Shown piece after piece: positions 28,269 through 37,209 of a stretch of 64,000 nt of DNA. The notes beneath the pieces were generated by a model. It was not told the DNA's origin. It saw only the letters and a program-made list of their open reading frames with translations, and searched no databases. A program made the position numbers and the translations under genes. Numbering within the stretch: position 1 is the stretch's first letter; the number at the start of each line of letters is the position of its first letter. This stretch comes from Pararobbsia silviterrae (GTDB lineage Bacteria > Pseudomonadota > Gammaproteobacteria > Burkholderiales > Burkholderiaceae), in contig NZ_RBZU01000018.1 in the NCBI RefSeq assembly GCF_003628125.1, forward strand, positions 35,196 through 99,195, written 5' to 3'.

Positions 28269-29225
28269 TCAGCGCTCGCCGCGCAGCATTCTGCGCAGCT
28301 GGAAAACGATATAGATCAGCATGATCGCGAACAGCACGACGGCGATCGCGGCCGAATAACCGAGCCGGTAGTACTTGATGGCCTGGTCGTACATGTAGTA
28401 CGCGAGCACCGTCGAGCTCTCGTACGGCCCGCCGCCGCTCATGACCGAGATCAGGTCGAAACTGCGCAGCGCGCCGATGACGGTCACGACGATCGCCATG
28501 AACGTCGCGGGCCGCAGTTCGGGCAACACGATGTACCAGAACATCTTCCAGCCGCGCGCGCCGTCGATGCGCGCGGCCTCGATCGGCTCGGGATTCATCG
28601 TCGTGAGCCCGGTGAGATAAAGGATCATGCAGTAGGCCGTCTGCGGCCAGAGCGCGGCGAAGATGATGCCGAACGTCACGTAGCGCGCGTCGCCGAGCAC
28701 GGGCACGCCGTGACCGAGGACCTTGGCGAGCAGGCCGAACGTCGGATCGTAGAACCAACTGAAGATCAGGCCGACGACGACGCCCGACAGCACGAACGGC
28801 GCGAAGAACAGCGACTTGACGATCCGCATGCCGCGAATCTGCTGGTTCAGATAGAGCGCGACCGCGAGTCCCATCGGCGGCGCGAGCAAGAACAACACGA
28901 GCCAGAGCACGTTGTTCTTGAGCGCCGTGTAGAACGTCGGCGCGTGCAGCAGCTCGATGTAATTGCCGAGGCCGATGAAGGTCTTCTCGGCCATGCCGTC
29001 CCAGTCGTACAAACTCAGCCAGAACGACGAGAGAATCGGATACACGATATACACGGCGAACATCGCGCACGCCGGCAGCAGGAAGAAAAACGCGGCGCGG
29101 CCGTGATGACCCGCGCGATGACGCCGCCGCGCGGTCGGCCAGTTCGAACGCATCGCGCCGTGCGCGGCTTGCGTCGCCGGAACGTCGCCGGCATCGCGCG
29201 CCGGCCGGTCTGAAGACATCGACAT
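28269..29225 (-). CDS. Carbohydrate ABC transporter permease, MalF-like
   Basis: 318-residue CUT1-family permease. A 40-residue polar N-terminus with a His/Arg-rich stretch (RRRHRAGHHGR) precedes six helices. The coupling loop is EAARIDGARGWKMFWYIVLP, followed by ELRPAT. CAGGAG lies 5 nt before ATG 29225, and a second ATG two codons on has an 11-nt gap. It follows the binding-protein gene after 263 bp that hold a hairpin and a 10-bp repeat, which may set the expression ratio. Confidence 0.92.
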   Translation of the reverse strand: MSMSSDRPARDAGDVPATQAAHGAMRSNWPTARRRHRAGHHGRAAFFFLLPACAMFAVYIVYPILSSFWLSLYDWDGMAEKTFIGLGNYIELLHAPTFYTALKNNVLWLVLFLLAPPMGLAVALYLNQQIRGMRIVKSLFFAPFVLSGVVVGLIFSWFYDPTFGLLAKVLGHGVPVLGDARYVTFGIIFAALWPQTAYCMILYLTGLTTMNPEPIEAARIDGARGWKMFWYIVLPELRPATFMAIVVTVIGALRSFDLISVMSGGGPYESSTVLAYYMYDQAIKYYRLGYSAAIAVVLFAIMLIYIVFQLRRMLRGER

Positions 29226-29277
29226 GAAAACTCCTGAGCCCTGCATCCCCGCAGGCGTATCGTGCGGCGGCGTGCGT

Positions 29278-29297
29278 CGCCCAACCCCGGTTGGGCG
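29278..29297. terminator. 9-bp inverted repeat between binding protein and permease
   Basis: CGCCCAACC and GGTTGGGCG are perfect arms around two bases (CC). On the minus strand it lies 191 bp after the binding-protein stop and about 50 bp before the permease start. A 2-nt loop is tight, so the hairpin would open by a base pair or more, or it could be a protein site. Confidence 0.35.
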
Positions 29298-29427
29298 CAC
29301 CCGAGCGCCCCCGAGCGCACCTGCATGCACGCAACCCGCGTACCGGCGGCCGTCGCGCATCGGCTCCGACCCATACTGGCCGTCGCCGCCCGCGCGAGAC
29401 GAACCTTGCGCGGGCGGCGACCGAAGC

Positions 29428-29467
29428 GGTCCTGCGGGGTCCTACTGGGTCCTACCGGGTCCTGCTA
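29428..29467. repeat. 10-bp tandem repeat, four units
   Basis: Four consecutive decamers, GGTCCTGCGG, GGTCCTACTG, GGTCCTACCG and GGTCCTGCTA, lie 21 bp after the binding-protein stop codon in the operon's internal gap. Confidence 0.7.
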
Positions 29468-29488
29468 CCTGCCCCTGACAAAACGGGA

Positions 29489-30730
29489 TCAGGACTTGTG
29501 GTAAATGCGCTTACGCGTCGCTTCGAGTTGCGTCAGCAGATCGTCGAGCTTCGACGGATCGGCGACGAACTGCTGCATGGCCTTCATGCCTTCATCGGCC
29601 ATTTCCTTCGTCATGTCGCGATCATAGAACTGCGCGATCCCGCCCTTGGTCGTCGACAGAATCTGGAAGCCGATCTTGTTGATCGGATCCGCGGGTTCGG
29701 GCGACTTGCTGTTCGCGGGCAGCGAACCGAGTCCCTCGGCCAGGCGCGCGCTGATCTCGGGCGTGCCGACGAATGCCAGGAACTTGTGCGCTTCGGCCTT
29801 GTGCTTGGCCTTCGCCGGAATGTTCAGGCATTCGATCGGACCGTCTTCGGCGGTCGGCACCTTCGCATCGATGATCGGGAACTGGAAGTAGCCCATCTGA
29901 TCCTTGATGTTCGCCGGGAAGCCCGCCGAGATGAACGTGCCCATCAGCATCATCGCGGCCTTGCCCTGGAACAGGAACGGCTGAGCGGCGTCGAGATCGA
30001 ACGACAGCGCGTTGTCCTCGAACGTCTTGTCGTCGATCAATTGCTTCCACGTCGTATAGACCTTCTTCACGCGCGGATCGGTGTACGGCACGTCGCCGGC
30101 CATGAGCTTCTGATGGAAGTCGTTGCCGTTGATGCGCAGATCGAGATAGTCGAACCAGCCCGCGAGCGTCCATGCATCGCGGCCCGCGACGGCGACCGGC
30201 GTGATGCCCGCGGCCTTGAGCTTCTTCGCGGCGTCGAGGAACTCATCCCAGGTCTTCGGCTCGGCGGCGATGCCGGCCTTCTGGAACAGGTCCTTCCGGT
30301 AGAACATCCCCCACGAGTAATAGACGGTCGGCGCGGCGTACTGCTTGCCGTTGAAGGTCGACGCTTCCTTCGTCGATGCGTACGTGTCGTTCCAGCCGTT
30401 CTTGCTCCAGTCGCCGCTCAGATCCTCGAGCAGGTTGCGGCGCGCGTAGTACTTCATGCGCTCGCCGTTGTGCCAGTTGACGACGTCCGGTGCAACCGTC
30501 GAGAGCCATTGCGGGAGCTGCACCTTGTACGCTTCCTCGTCGATATACGACGCCTTGACCTCGATGTCGGGGTTGGCCTTGTGGAAGTCGTCGAAGACGG
30601 ACTGCCAGACCGCGCGCTGGCTCGCGCCCTTGAACGCGACGTTGATATCGAGTTCGCCCGCGTGTGCCACGCCTGCGAGGCCGATTGCGGCAAGCGCCGC
30701 AATCCCGGCTGCCAATCGGAATTTCGTCAT
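29489..30730 (-). CDS. Sugar ABC transporter substrate-binding protein
   Basis: 413-residue periplasmic sugar-binding protein (SBP_bac_1/8, CUT1 type). The signal peptide is MTKFRLAAGIAALAAIGLAG followed by VAHA, with cleavage before GELDINV. Typical mature-protein segments are YYSWGMFYRKDLFQKAGI, PKTWDEFLDAAKKLKAAGI and PFLFQGKAAMMLMGTFIS, the last being a CUT1 hallmark. AAGGAGACACGAGC gives ATG 30730 a strong ribosome site. It lies 67 bp after the beta-galactosidase stop. The likely ligand is a beta-galactoside or galacto-oligosaccharide, inferred from that neighbour. Confidence 0.94.
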   Translation of the reverse strand: MTKFRLAAGIAALAAIGLAGVAHAGELDINVAFKGASQRAVWQSVFDDFHKANPDIEVKASYIDEEAYKVQLPQWLSTVAPDVVNWHNGERMKYYARRNLLEDLSGDWSKNGWNDTYASTKEASTFNGKQYAAPTVYYSWGMFYRKDLFQKAGIAAEPKTWDEFLDAAKKLKAAGITPVAVAGRDAWTLAGWFDYLDLRINGNDFHQKLMAGDVPYTDPRVKKVYTTWKQLIDDKTFEDNALSFDLDAAQPFLFQGKAAMMLMGTFISAGFPANIKDQMGYFQFPIIDAKVPTAEDGPIECLNIPAKAKHKAEAHKFLAFVGTPEISARLAEGLGSLPANSKSPEPADPINKIGFQILSTTKGGIAQFYDRDMTKEMADEGMKAMQQFVADPSKLDDLLTQLEATRKRIYHKS

Positions 30731-30797
30731 GCTCGTGTCTCCTTGATCAGGGTTTTATTGTGCTGCCATCGATTCACAACGCCGCGGGATTCCACCG

Positions 30798-32798
30798 CTA
30801 GGAAGCGAGCGCGGTGGCCGCCTCGCGGGTCAGCGCCGCGTCTTCACGCGCGGCTCGGTACACCGTGACCTGTCTTGGCTTGACCTCGGCGTCGCCGAAG
30901 ACGACCGTCGCGCCGGGCGGCAACGCATACGTCGTTTCGCCATAGTTGAATACGAATGTGAGGCCCGCGCGACGCGATAGCCGCACGCCCTCGTCGAGCG
31001 ATTGCGTCGGGATGCCGGCCGCGTGCGCGGCGTCGCGCAGGATCGCGCGCGTCGTCGCGTCGTCGAACAGGCTCGCGAGATAGACGCCTTTGCCGTAGCG
31101 CAACACCGCCGCGCCGCCGTCCGCGTACGAGGCGAGCGCCTGCGCGCCATCGACCGGGTCGATGAACTCGCGCCAGTGGCGCGCCGTGCCGCTGCGGCCC
31201 TGATAGTCGACCGGCAGCGTCGCATTCGGCCGCATCGATTCGACGCGCCAGACGCGCAACGGCAACAGCGATGCGAGCGGACCGACGGGCAGATTCGACG
31301 GAATCGCGAGCGAATCGGTCTTCGACCCCGTGCGCGGGCCGAATACGAGCTGCGCGCCGCTCTTCGCGAGCCGCGCGACGAACGCGTCGTCGACGATCGC
31401 GAGCGACGGCACGACGATCAGACGATAGCCGTCGAGCGCCGCGTCCTTCGAGACGATGTCGACGTCCAGACCCAGCGAACGCAGCGCCGAATAGTATTCG
31501 AACGCGAACCGCGTGTAGTGGAAGTCGAGGCCCTGCGGGTGAATGTCGAACAGCCACTTCGACGTGTAATCGAACACGAGCGCGACGCTCGAACGCGGTT
31601 GTTCGAGTGTCGCCGGCAGCTTCGCGATCTCGTCGGCGACCGCGCGCGCCTCGTGTCCGCCGATATCGAGCCGGTTGTCGGGCGTGTTCAGGCCCGCATG
31701 CATCTGCTCCTGCGCGAACGGCACCTGGCGCCAGCGGAAATACGACACGGTGCCCGCGCCGTGCGCGAACGCCTCCCAGCTCCAGGTCCGGACCATGCCC
31801 GCGAGCGGCGCGGGGTTCCAGTGCGCCCAGTTCACGGGACCGGGCTGCTGCTCCATGACCCAGAACGGCTGCTTTGACATCCCGCGGTAGAGATCGTGGT
31901 TGAACGACGCGTAGTCGGGGTGCCCCGTGCGCAGCCAGCGCGCCTTCGTCGGGGCGTCGAACCATGCCTCCTCGAGGCCGCCGAGCGGATAGCTGTCCCA
32001 GGTCGCTGCGTCGAGATCGGCCGCGACATCGTAGTGATCGAACTCGCCGAACAACTGCATGAAATTGTGGACGACCATGCGATCCGGCGAATGGGCGCGG
32101 ACCGTGTCGACCTGCATACGGTTGAAGCGCACGACCTCGTCCGATGCAAAGCGCCGATAGTCGAGCCGGTGCGCGGGATGCGCCTCGGTGACCGTGCCGA
32201 TCGGCGCGTCGATCTCGTCGAACGACCGGTATTCCATGCTCCAGAACACCGTGCCCCAGGCCGCGTTCAATGCGGCGATCGTGCCGTAGCGCTGCGCGAG
32301 CCATGCGCGAAACCGCGCGACCGCGTGCGCCGAATACGACACGACCGTCATATGGCACCCGAACTCGTTGTCGATCTGCCAGGCCGTCACGGCCGGATGC
32401 CGGCCATAGCGTTGCGCGACCTGGCGCGCGATCTCGCCGGCCGCCGCGAAGTATTCGGGCGAGGAAAAGTCGTAATGCCGGCGCGAACCGAACGCGCGCG
32501 TGCGACCGTCGGGACCGACCGGGAGAATGCCCGGGTGGGCGTCGATCAGCCACTTCGGCGGCGTCGCCGTCGGCGTGCACATGACGATCTCGAGACCCGC
32601 GTCGGCGAGCGTCGCGACGGCGCGATCAAGCCATGCCCAGTCGTATTGGCCCCGCGACGGCTCGATGCGGCTCCATGCGAATTCCGCGATCCGGACACGC
32701 CGGATACCGAGTTCGCGCATCCGGCGCGCATCGTCGGCCCAGACGGCCTCGTCCCAGTGCTCGGGGTAATAACAGACGCCGAGGCGCAGGTCGGACAT
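30798..32798 (-). CDS. Beta-galactosidase, GH42 family
   Basis: 666-residue cytosolic glycoside hydrolase of family 42, which splits terminal beta-galactose from oligosaccharides. The start [20 protein letters not shown] is the GH42 opening. The acid/base Glu is in [12 protein letters not shown] and the nucleophile Glu is in [14 protein letters not shown], with [20 protein letters not shown] after it. A trimerisation-type domain and a small beta domain follow. Length matches the family. AGGAGTCTCC precedes ATG 32798. It is the first gene of the operon with the binding protein and two permeases and is divergent from the LacI gene. No signal peptide is seen, so intact oligosaccharide would be imported first. 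Confidence 0.95.
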   Translation of the reverse strand: MSDLRLGVCYYPEHWDEAVWADDARRMRELGIRRVRIAEFAWSRIEPSRGQYDWAWLDRAVATLADAGLEIVMCTPTATPPKWLIDAHPGILPVGPDGRTRAFGSRRHYDFSSPEYFAAAGEIARQVAQRYGRHPAVTAWQIDNEFGCHMTVVSYSAHAVARFRAWLAQRYGTIAALNAAWGTVFWSMEYRSFDEIDAPIGTVTEAHPAHRLDYRRFASDEVVRFNRMQVDTVRAHSPDRMVVHNFMQLFGEFDHYDVAADLDAATWDSYPLGGLEEAWFDAPTKARWLRTGHPDYASFNHDLYRGMSKQPFWVMEQQPGPVNWAHWNPAPLAGMVRTWSWEAFAHGAGTVSYFRWRQVPFAQEQMHAGLNTPDNRLDIGGHEARAVADEIAKLPATLEQPRSSVALVFDYTSKWLFDIHPQGLDFHYTRFAFEYYSALRSLGLDVDIVSKDAALDGYRLIVVPSLAIVDDAFVARLAKSGAQLVFGPRTGSKTDSLAIPSNLPVGPLASLLPLRVWRVESMRPNATLPVDYQGRSGTARHWREFIDPVDGAQALASYADGGAAVLRYGKGVYLASLFDDATTRAILRDAAHAAGIPTQSLDEGVRLSRRAGLTFVFNYGETTYALPPGATVVFGDAEVKPRQVTVYRAAREDAALTREAATALAS

Positions 32799-32826
32799 GG
32801 AGACTCCTATCGAACTCAAAAATAGA

Positions 32827-32838
32827 TTAAGCGCTTAA
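32827..32838. promoter_or_regulatory. LacI-type operator O1 (beta-galactosidase side)
   Basis: TTAAGCGCTTAA is a perfect 12-bp palindrome with the central CG of LacI-family sites, in the context GATTAAGCGCTTAACC. It lies 29 bp upstream of the beta-galactosidase start codon, where a bound repressor would block the leftward promoter. Confidence 0.8.
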
Positions 32839-32859
32839 CCTTAGCCGAAATACTGTAGC

Positions 32860-32871
32860 TCAAGCGCTTAA
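32860..32871. promoter_or_regulatory. LacI-type operator O2
   Basis: TCAAGCGCTTAA matches O1 with one changed base, in the context GCTCAAGCGCTTAACC. Centres of O1 and O2 are 33 bp apart, about three helical turns, so two repressor dimers would sit on the same face of the DNA. The LacI gene starts 137 bp further right. Confidence 0.8.
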
Positions 32872-33007
32872 CCCTACTCAAGTTGGCGTTAACCCGTGAC
32901 ATTAACGTGAACCCGAATCTTGAGCACAATGGGGGCTGCGCGGCGTCGAAGACCGGTGCACGCGCCTTCCCGCGCGATGCGATGCGCGCGGGAATACGGA
33001 ACCATTC

Positions 33008-34036
33008 ATGACCACACTCACTGAAGTCGCCCGGCATGCGGGCGTGACGCCCGCGACCGTCTCGAACGTGCTGCGCAATCGCGGCAAGGTCGGCGCCGCG
33101 ACGCGCGAGCGTGTGCTCGCGTCGGTCGAGGCGCTCGGCTACCGGCCGAATCTGACCGCGCGCGCGCTCGCGGAGGGCCGTGGGCCGACGCTCGCGCTCA
33201 TGGTGTCGTCGATCGCGAACCCGTTTTATCCCGAATTCGCGCTCGAAGCCGAACGCGCGGCGCGCAAGCGCGGCCACTTCCTGCTCGTCTGCAACACCGA
33301 CGACGACAGCAACGTCGGCAGCGCGTATCTCGACCGGATCGCAGGCACGCTCTCGCAGGGCGTGCTCGTCATGAACGCGGATCTGCACTTCGACGATCTG
33401 ATCAAGACGCAACGGCGCGGCGCGTCGGTCGTGCTCTGCATGTGGGAACGGCCCGACGATCCGCCGGGTTTGTCATGCATCGCGGTCGATTTCCGCCAGG
33501 CGGGCCGCCTGGCCGCGCGGCATCTGCTCGAACTCGGTCATCGGCGTATCGGCGCGATCGTCGGCAGCGCGCCCAATGGCGTGCAGGCGATTCGCTACGT
33601 GGGACTTGTCGATGCGCTCGCGCAGGTCGACGCATCGTTGCCGGCGAAGCTCGAACAGGAGACGCGTTTCGTCGAGGACGACGTCGAAGGCGGCTACGCC
33701 GCGGCGATGGACTTGCTCGACGCGTCGCCGGATCTCACGGCGATCTTCGTCTCGAACGATTTCCCGGCGCTCGGCGTACTCCATGCGGCGGCCGACCGGG
33801 GGCTGCGCGTGCCCGAAGACTTGTCGGTCATCGGGATCACGGACATTCATTGGGCACGCCTGTCGCGGCCCGCGCTGACGACCGTGGCCGTACCGACCGC
33901 GCAAGCCGCCGAAATGGCCGTCGAACTCGTGCTCGAACTGATTCACGACACGCCGAAGGAGCCAACGACCTGGATCGCCGGCGAACCGCAGCTCGTTGTG
34001 CGCAAGTCGACCGGACCGGCGCCGTCGCGCGGCTAG
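33008..34036 (+). CDS. LacI-family regulator of the beta-galactosidase locus
   Basis: 342-residue LacI-family repressor. The helix-turn-helix is at the extreme N-terminus (TLTEVARHAGVTPATVSNVL, residues 2-22), then the hinge LTARALAEGRGPTLALMVSS and a sugar-binding-like effector domain. The segment FVSNDFPALGVLHAAADRGL, followed by RVPEDLSVIGITDI, is the conserved inducer-domain core. Its divergent orientation and the two operators in the shared promoter region make it the likely repressor of the galactoside operon and of itself. The inducer is not known. The start has only a weak GGAA ribosome site. Confidence 0.93.
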   Translation: MTTLTEVARHAGVTPATVSNVLRNRGKVGAATRERVLASVEALGYRPNLTARALAEGRGPTLALMVSSIANPFYPEFALEAERAARKRGHFLLVCNTDDDSNVGSAYLDRIAGTLSQGVLVMNADLHFDDLIKTQRRGASVVLCMWERPDDPPGLSCIAVDFRQAGRLAARHLLELGHRRIGAIVGSAPNGVQAIRYVGLVDALAQVDASLPAKLEQETRFVEDDVEGGYAAAMDLLDASPDLTAIFVSNDFPALGVLHAAADRGLRVPEDLSVIGITDIHWARLSRPALTTVAVPTAQAAEMAVELVLELIHDTPKEPTTWIAGEPQLVVRKSTGPAPSRG

Positions 34037-34041
34037 CCGAG

Positions 34042-35517
34042 TCAGGGTGCCGCCGCGATGACCTCGGCCACCGTCGACGTCAACCTCTTCGCGTACGGCA
34101 CATGCAGAAACTCGTTCGGGCCGTGCGCGTTCGACTTCGGCCCCAGCACGCCGCACACCATGAACTGCGATTTCGGAAACCCTTCCTTGAGCACGTTCAT
34201 CAGCGGAATCGTGCCGCCCTGCCCCATATACGCGCAGTCCGCGCCATAGTGCCGGCGCGACGCGCGATCGAGTGCCGTCGCGAGCCACGGCGCGAGTTCA
34301 GGCGCGCTCCAGCCCGTCGCGGGTCCCGATTCCGACGAGAACGTGACCTTCGCGTTATACGGCGGATCGAGTTCGAGCAGCCGCTTGAGTTCGCCCATCG
34401 CCTCGACCGCATCGACGAGCGGCGGCAAGCGCAGCGACAGCTTGAACGCGGTCCGCGGACGCAGCACGTTGCCGGCGTTCTCGAGCGACGGCAAGCCCGC
34501 GGCCCCCGTCACCGATAACGCCGGGCGCCAGGTCGAATTGAGCAGCGCCTCTTTCGCATCCGTCGTGACCGGCAACACCGATTGGCCGTCCTGACCGCAT
34601 GCCCAGGGCTGCTTGCGCCAGACGTCGTCGCCGAGAATCGCCGCGGTCGCCTCGGCCTCGCTGAGGCGCTTCTCGGGGATCGCGCAGTGAAACCCCGGCG
34701 GTAACAGATTGCCCGTTGCGCTGTCTTCGAGACGTTCGAGCACATGCCGCAGGATACGAAAACTCGACGGCACGATTCCGCTATTGCCCGAGTGAATGCC
34801 CTCGTCGAGCACCTCGACGTCGAGACTGCCCGCGACCACGCCGCGCAGCGACGTCGTGAGCCAGAGTTGATCGTAATTCCCCGCCCCCGAGTCAAGGCAG
34901 ACGACGAGACTCACGTCGCCGAGACGCTCGCGCAGCGCGTCGATATACGGCAGCAAATCGTAGCTGCCCGATTCCTCGCAGGTCTCGATCAGGCCGACGC
35001 AGCGCGGACGTTCAACGCCCTGTGCATCGAGCGCCGCGAGCGCGGTGAGGCTCGCGTAGATCGCATAGCCGTCGTCGGCGCCGCCGCGTCCATAGAGTTT
35101 TCCGTCGAGATATCGGGGTGTCCACGGGCCGAGATCGCTGCGCCAGCCGTCGAATTCGGGCTGCTTGTCGAGATGGCCGTAGAGCACGATCGTGTCCGTG
35201 CTGCCCGAGCGCGTCGCGGGCGCTTCGAAGAAGATGACCGGCGTGCGGCCCGCGAGCCGGATCACCTCGACCTTGAGACCCGTCACGCGCTGGGCCTCGG
35301 CCCATGCGGCCGCGTCCGTCACGACACGGTCGATGAAACCATGACGCGCCCAGTCGGCGTCGAACATCGGACTCTTCGCGGGCACGGCGATGTAGTCGGT
35401 CAGCGCATGGACGATCTCGTCGTCCCACTTGCGCTCGACAAATTGGCGCAGCGCCTCCGGGTCGAGGCGATGGACTTCGTCAGTCGCGGCGTGCGCCACG
35501 GATTCATCGGCATTCAT
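34042..35517 (-). CDS. M20-family metallopeptidase
   Basis: 491-residue zinc peptidase of the M20 family, close to carnosine dipeptidase-like (CNDP) enzymes. Metal and catalytic residues are seen in IVLYGHLDKQPEFDGW (His and Asp), YGRGGADDGYAIYAS (bridging Asp), LIETCEESGSYD (catalytic Glu pair) and VCLDSGAGNYDQLW (Asp). The C-terminal GPKSNAHGPNEFLHVPYAKR carries the last ligand His. The dimerisation domain lies in between. AGGAGAGCCCCC precedes ATG 35517. No signal peptide is seen, so it probably cleaves cytosolic di- or tripeptides. It converges with the LacI gene, with stops 5 bp apart. Confidence 0.93.
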   Translation of the reverse strand: MNADESVAHAATDEVHRLDPEALRQFVERKWDDEIVHALTDYIAVPAKSPMFDADWARHGFIDRVVTDAAAWAEAQRVTGLKVEVIRLAGRTPVIFFEAPATRSGSTDTIVLYGHLDKQPEFDGWRSDLGPWTPRYLDGKLYGRGGADDGYAIYASLTALAALDAQGVERPRCVGLIETCEESGSYDLLPYIDALRERLGDVSLVVCLDSGAGNYDQLWLTTSLRGVVAGSLDVEVLDEGIHSGNSGIVPSSFRILRHVLERLEDSATGNLLPPGFHCAIPEKRLSEAEATAAILGDDVWRKQPWACGQDGQSVLPVTTDAKEALLNSTWRPALSVTGAAGLPSLENAGNVLRPRTAFKLSLRLPPLVDAVEAMGELKRLLELDPPYNAKVTFSSESGPATGWSAPELAPWLATALDRASRRHYGADCAYMGQGGTIPLMNVLKEGFPKSQFMVCGVLGPKSNAHGPNEFLHVPYAKRLTSTVAEVIAAAP

Positions 35518-35578
35518 GGGGGCTCTCCTGCTTCTTTTGAAAGTCGGAACCCCCGTATTGTAGGCAACCGGCCCCGAT

Positions 35579-35620
35579 CGCGCGAACTTCGCCGCCCGGC
35601 AGGGCGGGGAAGTTCGCGCG
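35579..35620. terminator. Long interrupted hairpin after the Met-rich gene
   Basis: CGCGCGAACTTC pairs with GAAGTTCGCGCG (12 bp), and inside it CCGCCC pairs with GGGCGG around GGCA, with one G-G mismatch between. It lies between the stop of the Met-rich protein gene and the start of the M20 peptidase gene, both on the minus strand. There is no U-tract. It probably ends or protects the upstream message. Confidence 0.5.
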
Positions 35621-35647
35621 CGGGATCAGCCCGTTACCGGAACGGTG

Positions 35648-36415
35648 TCAGGGCCGCGTCACCGACATCGCCATCGGACGCCCGTAGTCGACGTGAACGA
35701 CGGTGTTGACCTTCATCTTGTCGAAGATCTCGGCATGCTCGACGTCGATGTCGATCATATTGCCCCTCGGCCCCTGGAGCGAGACGATATGCGTCTCCGG
35801 GTTCATGCCGACGACGGTCGCATCGAATTCGTGGTCGTTCATACCCCGCTTTGCCTTCTCGCCCTGAGGCTTGATCGACACCGTCACGTCACGATCAAAT
35901 TCGATCTTGACCGTATCGTCGGCCTTGACGGACCACGCGGACCGGCGCGCCTTCGGATCGAGCATGAAACGGCGCTCGATGCCGTCGTCGCCGCGCGCTT
36001 CCATCATGCCCGACGATGCGTCGATCTTCATGACGCGCGCGAGGATCTCGCCGTGTATGGTCGACGTGTAGCCATGCTTCGCATGATGCTCGGCCGATCC
36101 GTATGCCGACGACGTCCGCATCGACTCGGCGCCCGGCATCGACGCAGCGCTCGGCATTGACGCAGCGCCAGACATCGATGCGGCGGCCGGCATCGACCCG
36201 CCGGCCGACATGGACGCGGCGGTCGGCATCGACATCGACCCACCGGCCGGCATGGACGCGGCGGCCGGCATCGACGCACCGGCGGGCATGGATGCAGCGG
36301 TGTTCGGCGCGCCGCTCATCGACGCGTGTCCCATGTCATCCGCGTGTGCGGCGCTCATTGCGCCGACGACCATCAGCCCCATCCAGCCAAACTTGATACC
36401 TGCTTTTGCTTTCAT
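35648..36415 (-). CDS. Secreted Met-rich repeat protein
   Basis: 255-residue predicted periplasmic protein. The signal peptide MKAKAGIKFGWMGLMVVGAM is followed by SAAHA, with cleavage before DDMGHASM. Residues about 32-100 are hexapeptide-like repeats, for example ASMPAGASMPAAASMPAG then GSMSMPTA, placing Met at about every sixth residue. The C-terminal 140 residues look globular and beta-rich, with two related segments (TIHGEILARVMKIDASSGMM and a later QGPRGNMIDIDVEHAEIFDK). I do not recognise the family. Met/His-rich secreted proteins often bind Cu(I) or Ag(I), but that is inference. GGGAG precedes the ATG. Repeat codons are near-identical, suggesting recent expansion. Confidence 0.8.
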   Translation of the reverse strand: MKAKAGIKFGWMGLMVVGAMSAAHADDMGHASMSGAPNTAASMPAGASMPAAASMPAGGSMSMPTAASMSAGGSMPAAASMSGAASMPSAASMPGAESMRTSSAYGSAEHHAKHGYTSTIHGEILARVMKIDASSGMMEARGDDGIERRFMLDPKARRSAWSVKADDTVKIEFDRDVTVSIKPQGEKAKRGMNDHEFDATVVGMNPETHIVSLQGPRGNMIDIDVEHAEIFDKMKVNTVVHVDYGRPMAMSVTRP

Positions 36416-36696
36416 CGCACTCCCTCGTTCCGGCTACCCCGGATACTCAAATACGCCTCTGCTGGGCATACACATCGGGCGGATGCCCGTGTGAGGCGCG
36501 TTTGTAGCATGCGAAATCGAGCGAAGACGCGGGCACGGCGCTGCCGCGCGTTCGTCGGAACACGAGCGCGCACACAACCTAAACAAGGAGAGGAATCACC
36601 CTACACAAAATGCAGCCGAGATATCGCGACGCGCGTCCTGCGCGCCTTGGCTGTCGCCGTCGAACGAAGGCTCGCGCGTCGATCGCGCGGCCGGGC

Positions 36697-37071
36697 CTAA
36701 CGCGAACCGCGTGCGCCGTCGATCGCAGCGACGACGCGGTGAAGGAAAGCAAGGTCGGCGCTCACGAGCGCCTCGACCTCGCCCTTGGATTCGGTGCCGA
36801 CAAAGAGCCGATGCTTCGTATCCTGCGCCCACCAGGCGAGCCAGCCGACGACGACGAGCATGATGCCCGGCACCCAGAACGCCCCCGACGTGCGTATGAA
36901 GCCGATGACGACAAGGACCAGGCCGATGATCGAGATCGAAACCGGCAACGCGAATCGGCGCGCGTCCGACACGACGCGCGTCGATCGGATATCGCTGATC
37001 CGAAGCGGCTGACCCGGAATATTGACGGCGGTCTCCGTGACCGACACGCCGTTTTCGTTGAATGCAATCAT
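36697..37071 (-). CDS. DUF6232 family membrane protein
   Basis: 124-residue protein with an N-terminal beta segment (FNENGVSVTETAVNIPGQPL), two membrane helices at about residues 45-61 and 66-82, and a cytoplasmic tail KHRLFVGTESKGEVEALVSA. This arrangement is typical of DUF6232, a family of unknown function in which the tail ends with a conserved phenylalanine-containing helix (DLAFLHRVVAAI). ATG 37071 is chosen because the domain begins there; the ribosome site is weak. It has no evident operon partner. Confidence 0.78.
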   Translation of the reverse strand: MIAFNENGVSVTETAVNIPGQPLRISDIRSTRVVSDARRFALPVSISIIGLVLVVIGFIRTSGAFWVPGIMLVVVGWLAWWAQDTKHRLFVGTESKGEVEALVSADLAFLHRVVAAIDGARGSR

Positions 37072-37209
37072 GGATGCGCGCTCATCGTGCCGTGGACCGC
37101 CGCGCACTCGCGCGGCGGTCCACAAAACTCCAGACGTTATCACAGCCTATGCGCACGCCGAACCCCACGCGCTCCGACGCCCCGCAAGAATCGGCGGCGT
37201 CAATCGCAC

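Noticed and set aside
27165..29213. 682-residue plus-strand open frame across the sugar permeases
   Set aside because: It is antisense to two clear permeases and has shadow composition (Arg, His, Glu, Asp runs).
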